A DNA stretch of 64,000 bases from the NCBI GenBank assembly GCA_018266455.1, contig JAFEAJ010000041.1, positions 1 to 64,000 on the forward strand, read 5' to 3'. Every line of letters begins with the position of its first letter. Within the stretch, counting starts at the first letter, position 1. The position numbers were made by a program, and so were the translations under genes. The notes below the pieces were generated by a model that saw nothing but the letters and a program-made list of their open reading frames with translations, did no database searches and was not told the DNA's origin. This document shows, piece by piece, positions 51,444-60,651 of this stretch. Source of the stretch: Bacteroidota bacterium (GTDB lineage: Bacteria > Bacteroidota > Bacteroidia > Chitinophagales > Chitinophagaceae).

Positions 51444-51827
51444 CTATCCCGGCCAGTTACCCTGGAAAGATGCTGTGTTAATTTGTATGTCTTTTCCCGT
51501 AATATTTATTTCGCACGTAGCGTACGAAATATCCGCTTTGAATTCATCCTTCAAATAAACACAATAGCCTTTCTTGAATTCAATCTCTTTAAGTTTTGCA
51601 TCCTGATCAATTTTGTAAATGGTAATCTTTCCATCAATTTGTTTTGCCGGATCAACCATCCAACTGGTCAATGTGGTATCATCAACAGCATCTAGTATTA
51701 CGATTATTTTCCAAAAAGGTATGGATGATGGCCTGCCTTTTGAATCAGTTTTTCGAAAGATAAAAGTATAAAATCTCCTTACACTAAACGTTTTTCCGTT
51801 AACGGTGAGTTCTGATTTGAAGGACAT
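51444..51827 (-). CDS. tssD: Hcp-like tube protein TssD (copy 4)
   Basis: A 127-residue TssD starting MSFKSELTVNGKTFSVRRF, with the family motif KITIYKIDQDAKLKEIEFKKGYCVYLKDEF. It begins 23 bases after the caspase-fold gene, so the two are coexpressed. It may serve as the tube protein or as carrier for that cargo. Confidence 0.85.
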   Translation of the reverse strand: MSFKSELTVNGKTFSVRRFYTFIFRKTDSKGRPSSIPFWKIIVILDAVDDTTLTSWMVDPAKQIDGKITIYKIDQDAKLKEIEFKKGYCVYLKDEFKADISYATCEINITGKDIQINTASFQGNWPG

Positions 51828-51850
51828 GATTCGTAATGATTAAAAAATTA

Positions 51851-52405
51851 TTATTGAACCCTTACTACCGATCCATCGGGCGAAAACCGATATACATTCC
51901 CCTCCCATTGCCCAAAATCAATGGGGATGACTTCACAAACCATCCGGGTAGGGTCATATCTTATGTTGTCATAATACTGGGTCACATCGCTCGCATATAC
52001 ATTGGCGTTAGCATACGCTGCCATTTCACTGCAAAATCTCCTGCCGTCACCATAGGTGCCCTGGGCAAAAGGCGCTGTATTGGCCGGGCCGCAGGCATAC
52101 AAAATAATGTCGCCAACACAATTGTACAGGCCATTCATTACCCCTACATTAGCCAGGGTAAGGTCTTCGTTGCATAGTTGCAGCCCAAAGCCCAACGACA
52201 TGGGGATGCATGCACTTCCTGTATCGGTTGATTCATAACCATGGCACATGATCATTAACCGCGAAATGCTGGAGGCGGCTGTCCCATTAATACTTTGTAT
52301 AAGGCCGGCAATAGGGTATTGTGCATTGACCTCGAAACTATAATCTGCCATTGCAGTTGGGGTAGGCCCCTGCAGGCGTGTATCATGAACCAATATTGTT
52401 GGCAT
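51851..52405 (-). CDS. Putative caspase-fold T6SS-linked protein (candidate effector)
   Basis: A 184-residue protein with a His/Cys dyad arranged as in caspase/gingipain/CHAT-type proteases: LMIMCHGYES (His55, H-G motif after a hydrophobic strand) and DIILYACGPA (Cys105 after a hydrophobic strand), as in DUF4347-like proteins. No signal peptide. It starts the payload part of the locus, 221 bases after tssC and 23 bases before an Hcp gene, so it is probably translated with Hcp and secreted. A cysteine-peptidase effector is the most attractive reading, but the fold is inferred from the two motifs only. An accessory or cargo-loading role is an alternative. Confidence 0.5.
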   Translation of the reverse strand: MPTILVHDTRLQGPTPTAMADYSFEVNAQYPIAGLIQSINGTAASSISRLMIMCHGYESTDTGSACIPMSLGFGLQLCNEDLTLANVGVMNGLYNCVGDIILYACGPANTAPFAQGTYGDGRRFCSEMAAYANANVYASDVTQYYDNIRYDPTRMVCEVIPIDFGQWEGNVYRFSPDGSVVRVQ

Positions 52406-52626
52406 AATTCAAGGATTGTAAATGAAATAAAAATCCTCTTGCATTCAATTCAATGTTTAAAGTTTGGGATTAATACGGCAATGAACAAAAACAAACGACA
52501 TAATACCTTTTTAAATCGACCGACGTAAAATAACCAGCCCGGTTCATAGAATTTATATAAAAGAACTCCACTCTTAATCAACCCGAGATTAAGCCCGATA
52601 ACAATATTAAATGAGCTGATAATGGA

Positions 52627-54000
52627 TTACTGGCCCTGCGCATACTCTGCCTGCCATTCTGCTGAATCCGGGTCATCGCCTTTTTGCCCGTCAAGTTTTA
52701 TCAGGAAGTTTTTTGCAGGGAAATAGGGCGTCATGTGAATGTCAAGAAAAATGCGGTCCTTCTGCTTGGGGTCCTGTTCAAACCTTAAGATTTTGAATTT
52801 TTCGATCAGTTTTCCCGGCCCGGTAATGCTGTCAAGGAATTTCACGATCTGTTTTTGCAGGTCCATTCTCGTGTTCACATTAAAATTCTCAAATGCGCGC
52901 CTGTTCAGGAAATCGATCAGTACCTTGGTGACATAATCAAATACCCTTACTACCGAATATGTTTGCAGGCCGATGTTGTCGCCATTGAACAATGTCTTGG
53001 CTGAGAATGGCATTACCTTGCCATATTCATTGACCATGGGCACCAGTCCAATTTTTTCCAACTGGGCTATTTCGCTTTTTTTCAACTGGAAGCGCACGCC
53101 ATCCACCTCATTTAATGCGCCATGTTTTCTTCCGGCTGCCACCTGCGACATTAAAGTGCTGTACACTTTTCCTGCCAGTGCCGTGGAGGGCGGTACGAAA
53201 AGATCATCTTCTTCGCCAACATCCTGGCTTTTTCCCCGTCCAACCAGCCAGTTGCAAGCCATCATCACATTCGACAGGTAAGCGTCTCCTCCTGTAAGGT
53301 CTGCTGATTCAAATAAATCAATCACATCATCTGCTCCATCGAGGTGCTCAAAATCTGTCACGAGCATCACTTTATTTTTGTAAGCGATCCTTGCCCATTT
53401 ATCTATCACTTTTTTAGATCCCAGGTAGCCTGGAATAGAAAGGATGGAGTAATTGTCCCTCAGGTCGAGGCGGTCGTAATTTTGCTGTAGTTCTTCGGAA
53501 ACAGCATCAATGAAAACGGTATTGTCCAGGTCGGCCAGTTGTTCCATGGATGCATTCATAATGTAAACATTCTTTGCCTTATCCTGGTCCGAGTTTTTAT
53601 AAAAATTATTTACAGAACGATAAGATCGTTCAAGGTCTCTTGTGGCCTCGAGCGCATTTTTCAGGTTTTTGTTGAGCAGGGCCTGCGCGGTGTCTGATTT
53701 GGATTGGGCATTTTCAATGAGCGATACCACTGAATCGGAGGATGACAACAGGTCAAGGATAAGCTCAAACCTTTTTTTCAGCGCTGCCCGTTCTTCTTTT
53801 TTCGAATCTTCGGAAAGGAAGATTTTTTTTCTTGCTTTTTTTTCAGGGTTCAGGTTTTGTGCCCCGTCAATTGTAGTTTCAATAATGCCGAAGCTGCCGT
53901 ATTTTGTCAAGGATGACAAGCCTTGTTCCAGCGACAGTTCCTGCACCTTTTCTTTCTCTGCAGCCTGCCCCGTTTGTGCCTGCTTTTCTTCGTTAGCCAT
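52627..54000 (-). CDS. tssC: T6SS sheath protein TssC
   Basis: About 457 residues. ATG 54000 (MANEEKQAQTGQAAEKEKVQ) is preferred over an upstream frame to 54087 that overlaps tssB. It is the large sheath subunit, which forms the contractile sheath with TssB around the Hcp tube. Conserved parts include YSILSIPGYLGSKKVIDKWARIA, LVTDFEHLDGADDVIDLFESADLTGGDAYLSNVMMACNW and FGDNIGLQTYSVVRVFDYVTKVLIDFLNRRAF (the insert reads FNGDNIG). It follows tssB by 22 bases. Confidence 0.93.
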   Translation of the reverse strand: MANEEKQAQTGQAAEKEKVQELSLEQGLSSLTKYGSFGIIETTIDGAQNLNPEKKARKKIFLSEDSKKEERAALKKRFELILDLLSSSDSVVSLIENAQSKSDTAQALLNKNLKNALEATRDLERSYRSVNNFYKNSDQDKAKNVYIMNASMEQLADLDNTVFIDAVSEELQQNYDRLDLRDNYSILSIPGYLGSKKVIDKWARIAYKNKVMLVTDFEHLDGADDVIDLFESADLTGGDAYLSNVMMACNWLVGRGKSQDVGEEDDLFVPPSTALAGKVYSTLMSQVAAGRKHGALNEVDGVRFQLKKSEIAQLEKIGLVPMVNEYGKVMPFSAKTLFNGDNIGLQTYSVVRVFDYVTKVLIDFLNRRAFENFNVNTRMDLQKQIVKFLDSITGPGKLIEKFKILRFEQDPKQKDRIFLDIHMTPYFPAKNFLIKLDGQKGDDPDSAEWQAEYAQGQ

Positions 54001-54022
54001 AATTTTTTTTTTGATAATGATA

Positions 54023-54469
54023 TTATGCTGTTTGTTCCATTTCGTTAATGAGCGATTTGATGCAAGACATATAGGCAGCCTTTGCATCTTTATTCTCCAG
54101 TAGTGTTTTAAGTATTTTGTTCGACTTCAGTTGTTTCACAAATTTCTGCAGGTCATCACACTGCTGGTTCAGCTCATTCAGGTATGTGCTTTGTTTTGTA
54201 ATGCCCTGTTTGCCAAAATCGGCCAGGCCTGTGAAATGGAGCTCTTCCGATTTGGAAGCCCCGTCTTCTGTTTCAAACTCCACCTCTTTGGCAGGTTTAA
54301 AAAACGCAAACACATCGCTTACATTTTTCAGGTCAGGAATGATCTGGGGCGAAAGTGGCGGGTCATCTGTTAATTTTTCGATCAGCAAAGTCCGGTTTTG
54401 CGGGATATCCGCAATGCCTTCGCTGACTTCGCTTTTTCTTTCCTGTCCGCCAATGTCGTAGTTGAACAT
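54023..54469 (-). CDS. tssB: T6SS sheath protein TssB
   Basis: A 148-residue small sheath subunit, partner of TssC. It has the family pattern MFNYDIGGQERKSEVSEGIADIPQNRTLLIEKLTDD followed by VSDVFAFFKPAKEVEFETEDG, and a helical C terminus. It is preceded by a 546-bp intergenic region, which suggests that transcription of tssBC and the payload genes restarts here. Confidence 0.9.
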   Translation of the reverse strand: MFNYDIGGQERKSEVSEGIADIPQNRTLLIEKLTDDPPLSPQIIPDLKNVSDVFAFFKPAKEVEFETEDGASKSEELHFTGLADFGKQGITKQSTYLNELNQQCDDLQKFVKQLKSNKILKTLLENKDAKAAYMSCIKSLINEMEQTA

Positions 54470-55015
54470 AATGTAAATTTTATAAAGTAATCGTTGTTGG
54501 TAAAATTAATGGGGGCGATTCAATCGTTCTTAATGTCAGGTTTTAAAAAAATATTGAGAAAATTACAATTTTGTTTCTATTCAGCCAATTTTAATTATAG
54601 AATTTACCAATTAAAGTGCCCGGTAAATCATGGAACACTACAGCCTTTTTTTCATGGCGCCGTTTCAAAACGGACAATCATTTACTGATCCAAACTTATT
54701 TCCCTTATCAGCTTCCGCCAACCCTATATGGACAAACAACATTTTAAATGGGCAAACTACATTTTGTCAAACAAAAACAATTCTATTTATAATGATGACA
54801 AAATGAACCGTTGGGATAAAATGAACCCTGATGAAGCAGGGCGAGGTGCCGTAAACTGCCAAAGCCTGAAAACATTTCCTTCAGCTATGATAGTAATTTG
54901 GCACGTAATTTCATAAAGAGCATCAGCACTTAGCAGATTACTTCTCAAAGTTAAAAAGAGCCTTTCAATAAAATTGAATACCATCAATTTTTTTTCATTC
55001 CCTTTTAGGGGTAGG
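54470..55015. other. Long intergenic region between clpV and tssB
   Basis: This 546-bp stretch has no convincing gene; short open frames here lack recognised motifs. It is AT-rich and holds a possible tssB promoter at 54691-54722. The length suggests a long 5' leader or a lost gene. Confidence 0.6.
54691..54722 (-). promoter_or_regulatory. Possible Bacteroidota promoter upstream of tssB
   Basis: On the minus strand, TAAGTTTG (54698-54691) matches the -7 consensus TAnnTTTG. GTTG (54722-54719) lies 20 bases upstream in the -33 position, where the consensus is TTTG. Transcription would start near 54685 and leave a leader of about 215 nt before tssB. Confidence 0.35.
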
Positions 55016-57502
55016 TCATGTTTTTTTAAAATCCCATTCCAGTTCATTCTCATTTTTTAGCCCAAGGTGTATAGCAGAGCCTTTCACCACATCGCCTGAA
55101 ATGATTTTTCTTGAAATCGGCCTCCTGAGCTGGTTCCGGATCACACCTTTGATTTGCCTGGCGCCATATTTTGGGGTGAAGCCTGATAAGGTGAGGTTGC
55201 GTTTTGCTTCAGGAGTTATTGAAAGCGAAATGCCTTGTTTCGATAACGGGTCAGTAAGGCTTTTAAGATGGATATCAAATATCCGTACAGCATTTTCTTC
55301 AGAAATGGGAGCGAAGGGCACAATTTCTGTAAGCCTCGCCAGGAACTCGGGCCTGAAATATTTGGCCATGATCTCCATCATATCTGTTGAAGATGGTATT
55401 TCTCCCTTGCCAAACCGGTCTACAATAAAATCGCTGCCGATATTGGACGTGAACAGGACGATTGCATTTGAAAAATCGCCTTCTTTGCCCAGCCGGTCGT
55501 GCAATTTGCCTTCATCAAGGATCTGCAGGAAAATATCAAAAACGGAAGGGTGCGCTTTTTCGATCTCATCAAACAATACTACTGAATAGGGTTTTTCACG
55601 AATTTTATTTACCAGCATGCCACCTTCTTCATAACCCACATAACCCGGGGGAGCGCCGTATAATAAAGCAGCAGAATGTTCTTCTTTAAATTCCGACATG
55701 TCGAACCTGATGAGGAAGGATTCATCGTTGAAGAGAAAATCGGCAAGAGATTTTGCCAATTCGGTTTTGCCAGTGCCGGTTGGCCCTAATAAAAAGAATG
55801 ATCCTATTGGCTGGCCAGCCTTAATAAGCCCTGACCTCGATTCAAGGATGGCTTCGGATACGGCTTTGATTGCATGGTCCTGCCCGATCACCCTTTTTTT
55901 AAGCACCTCTTCAACAGATAATAATTTTTCTCTTTCCTTGCTTTGGATTTTGCCTAAAGGGATGCCCGTTTTGTACGAAATGATGGCAGCTACATCCATT
56001 TTGGTAACAGTGTCTCTTTTTTCGTCTGCAAATTTTTTCAGCCGCGAAACGGATGATTGCATGTGGCCTGATAAGATGGTTGCCACTTCGAGGTCGATGT
56101 TTTCCATCTCGCTCTCTTCATCCAGCTTGTTGAAAAGAATGGGGCTTATTTTGTCTTTTAGTTCTTTATAGCACCATTTTAATTTGTTCAGGATCCCGTC
56201 ACGGTCCTCGTTTTCATTGATGGCGGATAAATTCTTCTCTACTTCATCCAGTTCCCTCATTGAAGTATCGCCCATCATTTTTATTGCAGCCATTGTCCTG
56301 TCGATCAGGTCAACTGCCGAGTCGGGGAGGTGCCTGTCTTTGGAATATCGCTTGGCCAGCACCACGGCATCGCGCAAAGCCTCATGTTCTACTTTCAATG
56401 CATGGTGCTTTTCGTATAGCGGCACCACATTTTTAAGCATATTGATGGCTGTTTCAATGTCGGGCTCTTCAACACGGATTACTTCAAAGCGCCTGCTGAA
56501 TGCTTCATCTGATTCGATATATTTCCTGTATTCTTCGTTAGTGGTCGCTCCGAGCAGGGTTAGCTCGCCACGGGCCAGCTCAGGCTTTAACAGGTTCACC
56601 ACCCCTGTTCCAATAGAGCCTTTGCTGTCGAGCAGCAGGTGGATCTCGTCAATGAAAAGTATGGCTTTTTCAAACTGCTTGATCTCCTTGATAATGTTTT
56701 TGATCCTGTCTTCGACCTCTCCTTTATAAGAAGCGCCGGCCACCAATGCCCCCGTATCTAATTCAAGCAGCCTGGCATTTTCGAGCATCTTCGGCACTTT
56801 GCCTTGAACAATGGCTTGCGCAAACCCTTCAATGAGCGCTGTTTTGCCAACACCGGGCTCACCAATAATAATCACATTGGGCTTTGTCCTGCGGCCAAGC
56901 ACTTCAATCATCATGCGCAGTTCTTTGTCGCGGCCGATGATGGGATCCAGCCTTCCTTCTTCAGCAAGCGCGGTTTTGTCAACGCAATATTTGTACAAAG
57001 CATTTGCTTTGGCAGCAGCGGTTTGGTTATTGCTCTTTGCCTCGCCTTTTTGATCGGGTTTTATAGATTGAAGTATGGAATCTTCGCTTATTGCAGCGTC
57101 CATGATTTCTTTCTGTGTGGCAGGAAAGGTTTTTAACTGGTCCTGTGTAAATGCAGCGCCTGGTTTGAGCAATGCAGCGAAGATGCTTAAGGGGTCTGTA
57201 TAGTCATGGTTCAATTGCATGGCTACTAGGTCGGCAAGTTCAATGGCTGCGGCTGCTTTTTCATCTGCCTGCATGGCGCCCGGGGCTTTTGCTGTTTTAG
57301 GATAGCCCTCTATGCGTATTTCAGCCCATTCGCGCATGAAGTTGACGTCTTTTTGCACAGATGCCAGCCATGAGGCGAGACCTACTTCATTGTGGAGCAG
57401 GCCAAGCATGAGGTGGCCAGGCCCGAAGGTTTCATTGCTGTATTCCTTTGCGAGAGACTGTGCAATCGAAATCGCTCTTTTCGACTCTTCATTAAAAGCC
57501 AT
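55016..57502 (-). CDS. clpV: T6SS ATPase ClpV (TssH)
   Basis: An 828-residue ClpB/Clp AAA+ unfoldase that disassembles contracted TssB/TssC sheath for reuse. It has the N-terminal Clp N domain, a first AAA domain with Walker A GEPGVGKT (214-221), and FSRRFEVIRVEEP. The middle segment is shorter than in ClpB, as in the ClpV group. The second AAA domain has Walker A GPTGTGKT (about 571-578) and SALLYGAPPGYVGYEEGG. Cotranscribed with tssO (24-base gap). Confidence 0.93.
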   Translation of the reverse strand: MAFNEESKRAISIAQSLAKEYSNETFGPGHLMLGLLHNEVGLASWLASVQKDVNFMREWAEIRIEGYPKTAKAPGAMQADEKAAAAIELADLVAMQLNHDYTDPLSIFAALLKPGAAFTQDQLKTFPATQKEIMDAAISEDSILQSIKPDQKGEAKSNNQTAAAKANALYKYCVDKTALAEEGRLDPIIGRDKELRMMIEVLGRRTKPNVIIIGEPGVGKTALIEGFAQAIVQGKVPKMLENARLLELDTGALVAGASYKGEVEDRIKNIIKEIKQFEKAILFIDEIHLLLDSKGSIGTGVVNLLKPELARGELTLLGATTNEEYRKYIESDEAFSRRFEVIRVEEPDIETAINMLKNVVPLYEKHHALKVEHEALRDAVVLAKRYSKDRHLPDSAVDLIDRTMAAIKMMGDTSMRELDEVEKNLSAINENEDRDGILNKLKWCYKELKDKISPILFNKLDEESEMENIDLEVATILSGHMQSSVSRLKKFADEKRDTVTKMDVAAIISYKTGIPLGKIQSKEREKLLSVEEVLKKRVIGQDHAIKAVSEAILESRSGLIKAGQPIGSFFLLGPTGTGKTELAKSLADFLFNDESFLIRFDMSEFKEEHSAALLYGAPPGYVGYEEGGMLVNKIREKPYSVVLFDEIEKAHPSVFDIFLQILDEGKLHDRLGKEGDFSNAIVLFTSNIGSDFIVDRFGKGEIPSSTDMMEIMAKYFRPEFLARLTEIVPFAPISEENAVRIFDIHLKSLTDPLSKQGISLSITPEAKRNLTLSGFTPKYGARQIKGVIRNQLRRPISRKIISGDVVKGSAIHLGLKNENELEWDFKKT

Positions 57503-57526
57503 AAAATATATTTTGTGTTGGAATGA

Positions 57527-58462
57527 TCAACCCATGTTAGAGAGCTTCTTCAGCTCATTATCGACTTTTTTCAGGATTTTATTCACTTTGTCGCCATCAG
57601 GGTAACTGGGGCTTGATTTTTCAAGGACATCTTTTGCTGAAGACAATATCCCCCTTCTTTCAATAAGGTTTTTTGTGCCTTCTGCTTTCTCATATAAAGC
57701 CTGGCCAGTTTCAAAAAGCAGTGTTGCTTTTTGGCTTTCCGACAAATTGCTTGTTTTACCGGAAGGTTGTGCAGATTGCAGCGCAAGCTTATCGCGCTTA
57801 CAGGCTTCCAAATCCTCCTGGGCTTTCGCTAACTGTGCCTGCAACTGTGCTTCTTTAGCATTGTTTGTCATGCTGCCACCACCGCCCCCGGAGGGAGGAG
57901 CCGGTTTGGCACTTGCGGCTGCTGCCAGCTTGGCAATGGCAAGCTGTGTATTGCATGCCTGAAGATCAGATTGGGCTTTTACCAGTGCAGCAGCGTCGCC
58001 ACCTTTTGCCAACAAGGAGCTTTGCAATTGGCCGATCGCATTGCGATAAGACAATATGGTATTGAATGCTATGGCGTAGTTGTATGAATTTTTTCTTGAG
58101 ATGGGGGAAATAAAGCTTGTGCTGTCGCTTTGCAGTTCCGAAATCACATTGCTAATGCCCTTTTGGTATTGGTTCGCCTGTGTCTGAAGATTGCCTTTTT
58201 CAATATCGTTTGTAGAGCTGGCATAATTTTTATCAGCCTGCACAAGATTATTGAGGCTTGTGGTGGCCCCATCAATTTTGTTCATCAGGTTGGTTTGCTC
58301 ATCTTCTGTAGTTTTGTACAATTCAATTTTATTCTTAAAAATCCCAGCCGGGACATTAAATAAAAAATAGGCACAAACGATCACGGCTACCAGGGATAAT
58401 CCATAAATGCCAATGAATTTTCCTATTGCAGCGTTTCTTGCACTTTTATTAACTGCATCCAT
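57527..58462 (-). CDS. tssO: Type VI secretion protein TssO (T6SSiii)
   Basis: A 311-residue bitopic membrane protein. It has a short cytoplasmic start, one helix (about 15-36, IGIYGLSLVAVIVCAYFLFNVPAG), a periplasmic helical region, and a Gly-rich linker (APPSGGGGGSMTN). A coiled coil (KEAQLQAQLAKAQEDLEACKRDKLALQ) and a helical C terminus follow. The N-terminal N(K)-x-A-x-x-A-x-x-K-F pattern followed by FNVPAGIFKNKIELYK agrees with TssO, a membrane component specific to Bacteroidota systems. It lies between tssK and clpV. Confidence 0.75.
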   Translation of the reverse strand: MDAVNKSARNAAIGKFIGIYGLSLVAVIVCAYFLFNVPAGIFKNKIELYKTTEDEQTNLMNKIDGATTSLNNLVQADKNYASSTNDIEKGNLQTQANQYQKGISNVISELQSDSTSFISPISRKNSYNYAIAFNTILSYRNAIGQLQSSLLAKGGDAAALVKAQSDLQACNTQLAIAKLAAAASAKPAPPSGGGGGSMTNNAKEAQLQAQLAKAQEDLEACKRDKLALQSAQPSGKTSNLSESQKATLLFETGQALYEKAEGTKNLIERRGILSSAKDVLEKSSPSYPDGDKVNKILKKVDNELKKLSNMG

Positions 58463-58513
58463 AATGTGTTTTTTTCTTCTTTATAAATTGCTTTGGTAAA
58501 AATTTCGATATCA

Positions 58514-59689
58514 TCAGGATAATGGGCTCCACCTGCTGTTTGGTTTTTCCTGAGGCGGATTTTGGGGTTTGGTTTCTTTCACTTCCTGCTCGATTACAAA
58601 AATATTCTGCCCTTTCTTTTTGCCAATAAAATCAAGCATGGACAACTTCTGGAAAATTTGTATGTACAATTGATGTATCTGGTTTATTTCGGAAAAAACC
58701 TGTTGTATATCAAAATGATTGTACTGCAATTGCAATGATTTTGCAGTAGCCAGGTCAATGCTCCCAGCCTGCACATCGGTCCATTCTGCAAAATAATTCA
58801 ACATTTCTTCCCGCTCTTTCTCAGGGTAACAAACCAACAATGTGTTAATGAACTGGATATTGCTCAGCAAAAATACAAACATATTAACCGGCGCCGCCTG
58901 TCCAATGATCCATTGGTTATATAGTTTTTGGGAGGCCAGCTGCTTCAGCATATTTTCACTAAGCTTCAATATGCTTATTGATAAAGTAGTCTGTTGCTGC
59001 GACTGGGTCTTTGAATTTATTTTTTGGATGATCCTTGTGCAGTACTGTTCCCAGCTTTCAAGTTGCTGCCTGAAAAGCCTGTGCCATTCTTCAAGAGCCG
59101 GGAGAGAAGCTATCGAACAAGACGCAGGGATATATTCTTTATGATGCAGCAGCTCACCATTTTGGTATACAATTTTGCCTATAACAAGGCTTGCCTGCAG
59201 CTGGCTTTGGTTAACCTGTTCGGCAGGAATAAGGTCAAGTTTCAGGTCGGCCTTTGTGAACGGGTGCCTTGGCGGGTTTTCATTCATTAATGGCTCACCA
59301 ACAGGCACTCGCTCAAAAAGGTTAACGGTTACTATAATTAACAGGGATTGCGATTGTGATGTCTGTAAATTGAACTTTTTGGCGATCTCTTTAAAATTGG
59401 TATTCAGCTTTACTGGTTCCGCAGGCAGCAATTGGATCCTGCATCCATTGGGTGTTATCGCCTTGCAGGTGTTGAGTTCTATGTTAATTTGCTGGCTGAA
59501 ATCGCAAAACACATTTATTTCGAAAGCATGCTCGGCCGGCAATATGCCGAAATTATAAGGGGTAAGGTTACGTGCCGCCACATCTCTCAATTGTTCATGA
59601 AGGTATTGTCCGCTTTGGTCAAAATGAAGGCGGGAGATTTTCATTCCGTCAACCCAGTTCACAGGCAAATAGTTCAAATCTCCAAGCAT
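58514..59689 (-). CDS. tssK: T6SS baseplate protein TssK
   Basis: A 391-residue baseplate subunit connecting the baseplate to the membrane complex. The start (NYLPVNWVDGMKISRLHFDQSGQYLHEQLRD) fits the TssK N-terminal receptor-binding-like domain, and the later Leu-rich helical segment (LKLSENMLKQLASQKLYNQWIIGQAAPVNMFVFLLSNIQFINTLLV) matches the family. The C-terminal PNSRWSPLS tail is short. It is 10 bases after tssG. Confidence 0.85.
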   Translation of the reverse strand: MLGDLNYLPVNWVDGMKISRLHFDQSGQYLHEQLRDVAARNLTPYNFGILPAEHAFEINVFCDFSQQINIELNTCKAITPNGCRIQLLPAEPVKLNTNFKEIAKKFNLQTSQSQSLLIIVTVNLFERVPVGEPLMNENPPRHPFTKADLKLDLIPAEQVNQSQLQASLVIGKIVYQNGELLHHKEYIPASCSIASLPALEEWHRLFRQQLESWEQYCTRIIQKINSKTQSQQQTTLSISILKLSENMLKQLASQKLYNQWIIGQAAPVNMFVFLLSNIQFINTLLVCYPEKEREEMLNYFAEWTDVQAGSIDLATAKSLQLQYNHFDIQQVFSEINQIHQLYIQIFQKLSMLDFIGKKKGQNIFVIEQEVKETKPQNPPQEKPNSRWSPLS

Positions 59690-59699
59690 GGTTTATAAT

Positions 59700-60635
59700 T
59701 TAAATAACAGTAGTGTAATTTAATCTCCCAAAATAAGGCATTTCATTTTCAACAACAAAAGAAAGTGCCGTTTTTGAAAAGTCAAGTTCGAACCTGGTGT
59801 CGTTTTCTATCGGCATAAACAAATTGCAAAGAAATTCAAGAAGCTTCATTTTTTGTCCTTCCGGCATATAATCGGTCAGGTTATCCAGTTTTTGAAGGAA
59901 TATCTTGATGTTGAACGATTCCATTGTTGAAAAAAGTTCCCCGTCCAGGATGCTATCCTTACCTAAAGCGGTGTTGCCAAGGACTGGCCCATCTTTTAAA
60001 ATATGTTTCCTGGGAAGGGAGCGGCAAATCTCAACTTCGTCGCCGCTTATGGCGCTGACCACAAAGCTGATCAGCTCCATATCGCCTGCTATTTTATTGA
60101 CGACCGGCATTAATAAACACAGCTTGCTTTTTTGAAGGCTGTCAAAAAAATCAGGGAAATCCCATAACGAATCGATCAATTCCGTATGCAGGTCGCCGTT
60201 AGTATCAAACAAAAACTTTTTTTCCTCCGTTTCCAGCTTCACGCGCAAACGGTAAAATTCCTGTTCAAACGGGTTGAAGAATTGCCTTGCTGACTGTTCC
60301 AGTTCATCCTGGAACTTGATTTCTTTGATGATTTTTTCTTTGTTAAATGTTTTTTGCGTGTCGGTAGGCTGATGGAACAGGTCTTCGGGAAGCTTATCAT
60401 AAACGCCATCCCTGTTCACTACAAAACGCAACTTTTTTTTCTTCGAGTGGCCATATTCTACCTGCTCGGTTTTTTCTATGTCCCTGTGGTAACACCTTTT
60501 GAACAAGCTGTTGTTAATAACTGATATGTCATCCATGCTCAGGCTGTCGGATACCAATTCGGCAAGGATAATTTCCAGCCTGATGTCGAGTTGCATCCGG
60601 TTTAACAGTTCATTTAATTTTTCAAGCACAGGCAT
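59700..60635 (-). CDS. tssG: T6SS baseplate protein TssG
   Basis: A 311-residue protein located directly after tssF (16-base gap), as in other T6SS loci. It has RFVVNRDGVYDKLPEDLFHQPTDTQ, the TssG-type GVYDxLPEDLFH motif, and a helical/beta C-terminal part. It forms the baseplate wedge with TssF. Sequence is divergent from the Proteobacterial type, as expected for T6SSiii. Confidence 0.85.
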   Translation of the reverse strand: MPVLEKLNELLNRMQLDIRLEIILAELVSDSLSMDDISVINNSLFKRCYHRDIEKTEQVEYGHSKKKKLRFVVNRDGVYDKLPEDLFHQPTDTQKTFNKEKIIKEIKFQDELEQSARQFFNPFEQEFYRLRVKLETEEKKFLFDTNGDLHTELIDSLWDFPDFFDSLQKSKLCLLMPVVNKIAGDMELISFVVSAISGDEVEICRSLPRKHILKDGPVLGNTALGKDSILDGELFSTMESFNIKIFLQKLDNLTDYMPEGQKMKLLEFLCNLFMPIENDTRFELDFSKTALSFVVENEMPYFGRLNYTTVI

Positions 60636-60651
60636 TTTCAGCAGGTTTATT

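Noticed and set aside
54494-54916. Two short + strand ORFs in the clpV-tssB gap
   Set aside because: They lack a ribosome binding site and recognisable motifs and lie in an AT-rich intergenic region.
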